From SZUA-254 sp031379665 (lineage in GTDB: Bacteria; Bacteroidota; Ignavibacteria; UBA10030; SZUA-254): a stretch of 13,860 bases of DNA. The position numbers and the translations under genes are program-made. Each line of letters opens with the position of its first letter. Positions within the stretch are counted from its first letter, which is position 1. The notes below the pieces were generated by a model. The model saw nothing but the letters and a program-made list of their open reading frames with translations. It was not told the origin of the DNA and ran no database searches. Location: NCBI GenBank assembly GCA_031379665.1, contig JANNFI010000081.1, positions 1 through 13,860 on the forward strand, written 5' to 3'. Of the stretch, positions 6,106-11,744 are shown in pieces.

Positions 6106-7613
6106 CGAACCCGATTGCACCGACCACGAACCGGACGGAAACTGGGGTGAATCCGCCGCCAACTTCGCCGAACCACCTGAAACCGTCCCAGCGGATGAAG
6201 ATACCGCGCCAGCAAGCGATCGAACAGGCCGCCGGAGAGCGCGTGCGCAATTTCACCGAGGTGTCGCTCGGGATGAACGAGGAGCTCGCACTCCAGGAGG
6301 CGGCCCGCTGCCTAGAATGCAAGGACCCGTTATGCATCGACGGATGCCCGGTGAGCGTGAACATTCTGGATTTCATCCGCCTCATCATGAAGAAAGACTA
6401 TATCGGGGCGGTCAACAAGATCCGCGAGACGAATTACCTCCCCGCCATCTGCGGCCGGGTCTGTCCGCAGGAATCGCAGTGCGAGGCGGTCTGCACACTG
6501 GGAATGAAGCACGACCCGGTGTCGATCGGGAAACTCGAGCGGTTCGTCGCGGACTTCGAGCGCGAGGTGGGGCTCTTCACTCCCCCCGACATCCCGGTCC
6601 GGCGTGACGAGAAGGTGGCGATCGTCGGATCCGGCCCCTCGGGGCTCACCTGCGCGGCCGAGCTCGCGAAGATGGGATACCAGGTGACGGTGTTCGAGGC
6701 GCTCCACGCGGTCGGGGGCGTCCTCCGTTACGGCATCCCCGAGTTCCGCCTCCCGAGGGACATCCTCGACCTCGAGACCGAGCGGATCAAGGCGCTCGGC
6801 GTGACGATCCAGACCAACTTCGTGGTCGGCCGCACTGCCACCATCGACGAACTGTTCGACGAATGGGGTTTCAAGGCGGCGTTCCTCGGGACCGGCGCGG
6901 GCACACCTAATTTCCTGGGGATCCCGGGCGAGAGCCTGAGCGGAGTGTATTCCGCGAACGAATTCCTGACGCGCGTCAACCTGATGAAGGCGTACAAGTT
7001 CCCCGACCACGACACCCCGATCAGGATCGGCACGCAGATCGCGGTCATCGGCGGCGGGAACACCGCGATGGACGCGGTCCGCACTGCGAAGCGGCTGGGC
7101 GCCGAAAAGGCGTACTTGGTCTACCGCAGGTCGCGCAAGGAGATCCCCGCCCGCGAGGAAGAGATCCACCACGCCGAGCAGGAAGGAATCGAATTCGTCC
7201 TGCTGACCAACCCAACCCGCATTATCGGCGACGAGAGAAGCTGGGTGAAGGCGCTCGAGTGCCAGCGGATGGACCTCGGCGAACCCGACAGCTCCGGACG
7301 GCGCCGACCCGTGCGGGTGCCCAGATCGGAGTTCCTGCTGGAAGTTCAAACAGTGATCGAGGCGATAGGGCAGAAACCAAACCCGATCATCCAGGCCTCC
7401 ACGCCCGGCCTCGACACGAGCAACCGCGGAACCGTCATCGTGGACGAGAAGCAACTCACAAGCCGCAAAGGTGTGTTCGCCGGCGGCGACCTCGCCAGGG
7501 GCGGCGCGACGGTCATACTCGCGATGCGCGACGGCAGGCTCGCCGCGCAGTCGATCGATCACTACCTGAATCCCGCCGATGAGGCGGCGTCCTCTTCGAC
7601 GTCCCTTCAGTGA
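6102..7613 (+). CDS. nfnB: NADPH-binding glutamate-synthase-like FAD/iron-sulfur subunit (NfnB/GltA type)
   Basis: This large partner of NfnA balances NADH, NADPH and reduced ferredoxin by electron bifurcation or confurcation. It is often annotated as NADPH-dependent glutamate synthase GltA. Two N-terminal [4Fe-4S] sets are intact: C70-x2-C73-x4-C78-x3-C82 (CLECKDPLCIDGCP) and C117-x3-C121-x5-C127-x3-C131. Next come an FAD Rossmann motif (VAIVGSGPSGLTCAAELAK, about 172-190), HAVGGVLRYGIPEFRLP, and an NADPH motif (IAVIGGGNTAMDAVRTA, about 313-329). The C-terminal FAD segment is GVFAGGDLARGG. The 503 residues include about 30 proline-rich N-terminal residues before the usual KIPRQ start. The ATGA overlap with nfnA implies coupling. 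No large GltB glutamate synthase subunit is nearby, so Nfn is more likely than glutamate synthase. Confidence 0.9.
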   Translation: MTNPIAPTTNRTETGVNPPPTSPNHLKPSQRMKIPRQQAIEQAAGERVRNFTEVSLGMNEELALQEAARCLECKDPLCIDGCPVSVNILDFIRLIMKKDYIGAVNKIRETNYLPAICGRVCPQESQCEAVCTLGMKHDPVSIGKLERFVADFEREVGLFTPPDIPVRRDEKVAIVGSGPSGLTCAAELAKMGYQVTVFEALHAVGGVLRYGIPEFRLPRDILDLETERIKALGVTIQTNFVVGRTATIDELFDEWGFKAAFLGTGAGTPNFLGIPGESLSGVYSANEFLTRVNLMKAYKFPDHDTPIRIGTQIAVIGGGNTAMDAVRTAKRLGAEKAYLVYRRSRKEIPAREEEIHHAEQEGIEFVLLTNPTRIIGDERSWVKALECQRMDLGEPDSSGRRRPVRVPRSEFLLEVQTVIEAIGQKPNPIIQASTPGLDTSNRGTVIVDEKQLTSRKGVFAGGDLARGGATVILAMRDGRLAAQSIDHYLNPADEAASSSTSLQ

Positions 7614-7838
7614 TGGCGGCGCCGGGAATCAGGGAGGTGATCATAGGGAGGAAAATTCCGGCCTCGTCCCGTTAGGCCTCCAACATCCTGCCATATATGA
7701 AGCCTGGAGTTTTCAGGTCATCCTTTCTCTCAACACAACAGGTCGGACGCGTTAATTTTCAATGAACGCAGCGACAGGGTATCAGAAATCTTTTTTCCAA
7801 TTCCCACCAAATGCATTCATTCACGCAATTCTCGAAAA

Positions 7839-7854
7839 TGTGACGCAGATCACC
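7839..7854. promoter_or_regulatory. CRP-like operator (site 2), TGTGA-N6-TCACC
   Basis: TGTGACGCAGATCACC has the same half sites as site 1 and shares GATCACC at its right end. Its centre (7846.5) is about 73.5 bases upstream of the start predicted from the adjacent TTGACT/CATATT promoter, near the helical phasing of class I activation. Confidence 0.55.
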
Positions 7855-7884
7855 GCCGAAGTTCACGGATTTTGTAAATTCTGC

Positions 7885-7913
7885 TTGACTGTGAGGTTCG
7901 GAAAAGGCATATT
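7885..7913 (+). promoter_or_regulatory. Sigma70-like promoter of the sigma54 activator gene
   Basis: TTGACT (7885-7890), 17 bases, CATATT (7908-7913). The expected start near 7920 gives a leader of about 171 bases to the GTG at 8091, long for a simple promoter. The -35 is strong and the -10 is four of six. Confidence 0.45.
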
Positions 7914-8090
7914 ACCCGCGATTCAGCGCTGTCGGGGGACAGACGTGCAGTAGTGAATACCCGCCTTTCACCACGGTCGGTCGGTTTGATCGATTGGTTG
8001 GCTCAAGATAACCGTCTCTTGCGATTAGCCCATGGGGGACCGTGGGATATTCGTCACTTTATCATTGCTTCTATTGTTGGGGGAACCGTC

Positions 8091-9449
8091 GTGTCAGAAA
8101 ATACCATTGTCGTTCTCACGCTCGACCAGTCACCGGAAGCCGATTTCTGGAGTAAACTCTCCGCCGGGGGGTTCACCCCGAAGGTCGCAAACTCGGCCGC
8201 GGACGCCCTGGGGCTGATTTCAGCACTTCGACCCGATATCTGTGTTTGCATAGCGGAAGCGCCATCGGACACCTTCTTCAGCATCTTCCGTCATATCGGG
8301 GAGAACGACCTCGACACCAAGGTCATCATCTGCACCCAAACCGGAACGGTGGACGACGCCGTCCGCTTCATGAAGGCGGGCGCCCACGATTTTCTTATCA
8401 CCAACTCCGGCGCTCACGCGCGCCTGATCGAATCGATCCTGAGGGTCGCGACCAACTACCGCCAGGCGCTACCCGGTCGGAAAGAAATTTCCTCCTCGGC
8501 CGGAGCCGGCACGGACGCCGTGCTTGTGGGCCAGAGCCCGGCCATCTGTGAAATCAGGTCGGCGGTCAATCTCATCGCCAGGTCACAGTCGACGGTCCTC
8601 ATCACCGGAGAGAGCGGCACCGGGAAGGAAGTCGTGGCGCGACTGATCCACAAGCAGAGCCCCCGGCACGACGCCCCGTATGTCACCATCAACTGCGCCG
8701 CGATCCCGAAGGACGTCATCGAGAACGAAATGTTTGGACACGAGAAGGGCGCATTCACCGGCGCGCTCCTGAAGAAGGCCGGCTGTTTCGAAATGGCCAA
8801 CGGCGGGACGATCCTCCTGGACGAGATTGCCGAGATGAGCCTCGAGACCCAGGCGAAGCTCCTCCGCGCCATCGAGACGCAAAAATTCCGGCGGCTCGGC
8901 GGCAAGGAAGAGATCAACGTGGACGTCCGGATGATCGCCGCGACCAACAAGGTCGTAAACCAGGCGCTCAAGGCCGGGGAGCTCAGGGAAGACCTCTATT
9001 ACAGACTGAGCGTCATCGAGCTGCGTCTTCCGCCGGTCCGTGAGCGCCGCGTGGACATCCCAGTGCTGATTGAATACTTCTTCTCGGTCTTCTCGAAGCG
9101 GTACGCCAAGGCCCAGCAGCGTTTTTCCGAGGGGGCGCTGGAGATCCTCGCCGGCTACGACTGGCCCGGCAACGTCCGCGAGATCAGGAACGTCGTCGAA
9201 CGCGCGATCGTCATCTGCCCGGGCAGCGTGATCGGGGAGCAGTACCTCCCCGAGCGCATCACCGCGCCGCCGCCCGCGCGGACACATATTCAGATACCGG
9301 TTGGATCGTCGACGCACGCGGCCGAGCGGCTCCTCATTCTCGAAACGCTGGCATCAGCCGGGTATAACAAGGCGAAGGCCGCGAGGATCCTCGGATTGAG
9401 CAGGAAGACGCTGCACAACAAGCTGGCGGGTTTCCAGAATCCAATGTAA
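8091..9449 (+). CDS. NtrC-family sigma54-dependent activator with a degenerate receiver domain
   Basis: This enhancer-binding ATPase opens sigma54-RNA polymerase promoters. An N-terminal receiver-like domain (about residues 4-105) precedes an AAA+ domain with Walker A GESGTGKE (173-180), an intact GAFTGA sigma54-contact loop (220-225), Walker B ILLDE (241-245), RLSV and WPGNVRE. A Fis-type helix-turn-helix (NKAKAARILGLSRKTLHNKL, 425-444) follows. The receiver lacks its phosphorylation set: the aspartate position is Ile54, the acidic pair reads LTLDQ, and the conserved lysine is replaced in DFLITN. It is probably not phosphorylated. GTG at 8091 has GGGGGAA five bases upstream and gives 452 residues, the usual length. 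GTG at 7953 would add 46 residues but lacks a ribosome binding site. Likely targets are glycan genes downstream or nfnAB. Confidence 0.92.
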   Translation: MSENTIVVLTLDQSPEADFWSKLSAGGFTPKVANSAADALGLISALRPDICVCIAEAPSDTFFSIFRHIGENDLDTKVIICTQTGTVDDAVRFMKAGAHDFLITNSGAHARLIESILRVATNYRQALPGRKEISSSAGAGTDAVLVGQSPAICEIRSAVNLIARSQSTVLITGESGTGKEVVARLIHKQSPRHDAPYVTINCAAIPKDVIENEMFGHEKGAFTGALLKKAGCFEMANGGTILLDEIAEMSLETQAKLLRAIETQKFRRLGGKEEINVDVRMIAATNKVVNQALKAGELREDLYYRLSVIELRLPPVRERRVDIPVLIEYFFSVFSKRYAKAQQRFSEGALEILAGYDWPGNVREIRNVVERAIVICPGSVIGEQYLPERITAPPPARTHIQIPVGSSTHAAERLLILETLASAGYNKAKAARILGLSRKTLHNKLAGFQNPM

Positions 9450-9538
9450 GACGGCCAACGGGACCGACACCCACCGGTCGCGGGCCACCCTCGTCTCCCC
9501 CACCCCGGCACCACAACCACCCCTGAACCGGAGCATCA

Positions 9539-10648
9539 ATGAGCAACGTCATCACCGACGACATCAAACGATTCTGCGTCGACAGGATGCAGGAGGCCTT
9601 CGACCCCGCCACCGGTCTATTCTCGAAGCAGCTCCGGGACCGCCGCTGGGAACGCACCGAAGGAACCGAAGAGATCACCAGCACGGCGATCTGCCTGATC
9701 GCCGCGAGCAGGGCCGGACTCGATCCCGCCCGGCTCGGCGTGGACATCGGACCCACGCTCCGGAAGGTGTTCGACGAGTGCGCCTTGCGGTACCGCGGCG
9801 GTCTCGGACTCGCGGTATGGATGAACGCCGCGTGCGATGGGGACCCCCTGCCCGACATCTTCGGCGCCAGAAATCTGCCCCTCAACGCCGCCGACCTCGG
9901 CGTCCACGCCATGACGACGATGGAAGCCTCCTGGATGCTCTGCGGGCTCCTCCACGAATTCACGCGCAAGCGTGACGCGGCGATCGGGAAGCTCGTTGAG
10001 GAGGTCCGGGGGGAGGTCCTCTCGCGGTACCACTCCGGCAACGGGCTCTTCAGGCATTCCTCCGCCTTCCTTCCGGCGAGGGACTGGATCCGGAAGAACG
10101 TGGCGAATTTCGCTGACCAGATTTATTCCGTGATGGCCTGCTCATTCGACCGTATCGCCTGCGACGATCGGAAGTCCGGGGACGCCGCGACGAAATGCAT
10201 CGACCGCCTGATCGGACTGCAGGGCGACCTCGGCCAGTGGTGGTGGCACTACGATCCCTCGTCGGGAAAGGTGGCGGGCCACTTCCCCGTCTATTCCGTG
10301 CACCAACACGGAATGGCCCCGATAGCGCTCACGGCGGTTTCCCGGTTCAGCGGCAGGGACCTGGACGGCGTGATCGCGAAGAGTTTCGGCTGGCTCTCGC
10401 GCAACGAACTTGGGACCGATCTGGTCGACCCGGTCACGGGAACGATCTGGAGGGACATCGAACCGGCCCGGGGCCGCGTGGAGAAGCTCAGGCACGACGC
10501 GGGAATGGTCCTCGGGATGAGGGAGAGCGGCCCCGGGGCGCCGGGGGCGCTTGAAATTAATTATGAAACCCGGCCCTATGAATGGGGATGGTGCCTCTAC
10601 TTCGGCAACCTCAACACGAAACCGTCAAGTGGCACCCATCTCATCTGA
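9539..10648 (+). CDS. Uncharacterised protein, probable alpha/alpha-toroid fold, linked to glycan synthesis
   Basis: I cannot name a characterised homologue for this 369-residue protein. It has no signal peptide or membrane segment. Recurrent helix-turn units with aromatic/glycine loops are visible: FDPATGLFSKQ (21-31), SGNGLFRHSSAF (166-177), GLQGDLGQWWWHYDPSSG (226-243), HFPVYSVHQHGMAPIAL (248-264) and RPYEWGWCLYFG (345-356). This pattern resembles six-hairpin glycosidase or terpenoid-cyclase-like toroids, so it may bind or process a polysaccharide or lipid-linked sugar. The ATG at 9539 has GGAG five bases upstream. It follows the sigma54 activator by 89 bases and precedes a WecG-family glycosyltransferase by 43, suggesting one envelope-glycan unit. 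Real gene: sure. Function: inferred from context only. Confidence 0.8.
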   Translation: MSNVITDDIKRFCVDRMQEAFDPATGLFSKQLRDRRWERTEGTEEITSTAICLIAASRAGLDPARLGVDIGPTLRKVFDECALRYRGGLGLAVWMNAACDGDPLPDIFGARNLPLNAADLGVHAMTTMEASWMLCGLLHEFTRKRDAAIGKLVEEVRGEVLSRYHSGNGLFRHSSAFLPARDWIRKNVANFADQIYSVMACSFDRIACDDRKSGDAATKCIDRLIGLQGDLGQWWWHYDPSSGKVAGHFPVYSVHQHGMAPIALTAVSRFSGRDLDGVIAKSFGWLSRNELGTDLVDPVTGTIWRDIEPARGRVEKLRHDAGMVLGMRESGPGAPGALEINYETRPYEWGWCLYFGNLNTKPSSGTHLI

Positions 10649-10691
10649 ACCGATCGACAGACCCGGCGTGACCGATCGAAGGCACACTCTG

Positions 10692-11444
10692 ATGTCCGCA
10701 CCCCTGGACTGCGTCACCATAGAGGAAGCGGTCGACCTCTGCGTCGGATGGGCATCCCGCGACGGCGCCGCCCGCCCTGTCGGCACGCACAACGTCATCA
10801 CCCTCAACTCGAAAACCGTCGTCACGATTCCCGATAACCCTGCGCTGCGCCAATCGGTTGAAAAGGCATCGCTCGTGGTCGCCGACGGCGTTTCCATCTC
10901 GCTCGCCGCCCGGGCGTTCAGGATCCCCCTTCCGGGGCGTGTCACGGGAATCGACCTGATGACGAGGCTCCTCGAAGTCGCGCAACAGAAGCGGATCAGT
11001 TGTTATTTTCTGGGGGCCCGGGAGGAGGTCGTCCAAACCCTTGTCGCGAAACTCGCCGAACGGTACCCCGGCCTCCCCATCGCCGGTTACCACCACGGAT
11101 ATTTCGACCGCCGCGGCGCCGGGGAAGTCGTCCGGCTGGTGAAAGCCGCCAACCCGCTATTCCTCTTTGTCGCGTTCGGCCTGCCTGAGGCGGAGATCTG
11201 GTGCCACACCCACGGCCCCGCAACCGGGGCGGCTGTGACGATGTCCGTTGGTGGGAGTTTTGACGTCCTGAGCGGGACGATACGCCGGTCGCCCTTCTGG
11301 ATGCAAAAATACGGCATCGAATGGCTCTGGCGGTTCGCCCTCGAACCGCGTAAGCGCTTCAAAGTCATTTTCGTGGACAACGTCGTATTCCTCTGGATGG
11401 TTGCGCGCGCCTACCTGCGGGGGCACCGCTCACCCAAGGCCTGA
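10692..11444 (+). CDS. WecG/TagA/CpsF-family glycosyltransferase
   Basis: This family adds a sugar such as N-acetylmannosaminuronate, N-acetylmannosamine or similar to an undecaprenyl-linked intermediate in exopolysaccharide, teichoic acid or common-antigen assembly, at the cytoplasmic face of the membrane. Family landmarks run in order: LDCVTIEEAV, THNVITLNSKTV, VVADGVSISLAARAF (Asp65, the likely catalytic aspartate region), RVTGIDLMTRLL, CYFLGAREEVV, PIAGYHHGYF, FVAFGLPEAEIW, SVGGSFDVLSGTIRRSPFWM and IEWLWRFALEPRKRFK. A basic, hydrophobic C-terminal tail may dock it to the membrane. ATG 10692 has GAAGG nine bases upstream and gives 250 residues, typical. An open frame extends to 10551 inside the previous gene but lacks start signals. 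The exact donor sugar cannot be told. Confidence 0.9.
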   Translation: MSAPLDCVTIEEAVDLCVGWASRDGAARPVGTHNVITLNSKTVVTIPDNPALRQSVEKASLVVADGVSISLAARAFRIPLPGRVTGIDLMTRLLEVAQQKRISCYFLGAREEVVQTLVAKLAERYPGLPIAGYHHGYFDRRGAGEVVRLVKAANPLFLFVAFGLPEAEIWCHTHGPATGAAVTMSVGGSFDVLSGTIRRSPFWMQKYGIEWLWRFALEPRKRFKVIFVDNVVFLWMVARAYLRGHRSPKA

Positions 11445-11447
11445 TAC

Positions 11448-11463
11448 CGCGGGGCCCCCCGCG
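11448..11463 (+). other. GC-rich hairpin after the glycosyltransferase gene
   Basis: A stem of CGCGGGG with CCCCGCG lies three bases past the stop codon. No T-run follows, so it is a weak terminator candidate, more likely an mRNA 3'-end stabiliser or a Rho-assisted stop. Confidence 0.35.
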
Positions 11464-11560
11464 CGATCCCCGTACAAATCCGCCCCCCACCCCCTTTTCG
11501 GGCCTCCGAAAACCCCCTCCACCATCTTTCCGACTCCGTTCCAGCGTCACGGAATTCTTC

Positions 11561-11576
11561 AGTGACGTGGCTCACG
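11561..11576. promoter_or_regulatory. CRP-like operator (site 3), AGTGA-N6-TCACG
   Basis: AGTGACGTGGCTCACG keeps the GTGA-N6-TCAC core of sites 1 and 2 with changed outer bases. Its centre is 55 bp (about five helical turns) upstream of site 4. Confidence 0.5.
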
Positions 11577-11615
11577 ACGTGTGCGGGCTTCCCGAACGAC
11601 GCGCATAGGAAAATC

Positions 11616-11631
11616 GGTGATATGGGTCACG
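11616..11631. promoter_or_regulatory. CRP-like operator (site 4), GGTGA-N6-TCACG
   Basis: GGTGATATGGGTCACG keeps the GTGA-N6-TCAC core. It is about 120 bases upstream of the GH18 start codon and forms a pair with site 3, suggesting joint control of the secreted enzyme. Confidence 0.5.
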
Positions 11632-11744
11632 CAGCGTATTGTAGATCAAGCCGTTTCTGGATACCAATGGTGCAATCAAAGCGGCGGGCGTCAATTGTTC
11701 GCCGGCGATACCTGAAAGATGTGCCATTTTCGAGGAATTGGACC

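Larger units (their letters stand above)
7614..8090. other. Intergenic region upstream of the sigma54 activator
   Basis: This 477-base stretch is AT-richer than the flanking genes and holds no convincing gene. It contains a CRP-like palindrome (7839-7854) and a sigma70-like promoter (7885-7913). No clear terminator follows nfnB: small inverted repeats such as GGCCT..AGGCC lack a T-run. Confidence 0.55.
11445..11744. other. Intergenic region between the glycosyltransferase and the GH18 gene
   Basis: This 300-base stretch has no gene. Just after the stop, CGCGGGG/CCCCGCG (11448-11463) can form a tight stem without a T-run, and TTTTCGG/CCGAAAA (11495-11512) a second one; either may end the upstream transcript. 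The second half is AT-richer and carries two CRP-like palindromes. No confident -35/-10 pair was found. Confidence 0.5.

Noticed and set aside
6330..7562. 410-codon minus-strand open frame
   Set aside because: It is antisense to nfnB, whose cysteine clusters and nucleotide-binding motifs are intact.
7906..7919. Possible sigma54 promoter before the activator (GGCATATTACCCGC)
   Set aside because: GG-N10-GC spacing is right, but the -12 lacks TTGC and the -24 lacks the leading T; the overlapping sigma70-like promoter fits better.
7762..7953. 63-codon plus-strand open frame before the sigma54 activator
   Set aside because: It has no ribosome binding site or recognisable protein features, and it runs across the CRP-like site and the -35/-10 promoter elements.
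7953..8090. 46-residue N-terminal extension of the sigma54 activator from GTG 7953
   Set aside because: No Shine-Dalgarno precedes 7953, whereas GTG 8091 has GGGGGAA at good spacing and gives a normal NtrC-type length. The predicted transcript start near 7920 keeps this alternative possible.
11655..11675. Possible sigma54 promoter before the GH18 gene (TGGATACCAATGGTGCA)
   Set aside because: The GG and GC are 11 bases apart rather than the required 10.
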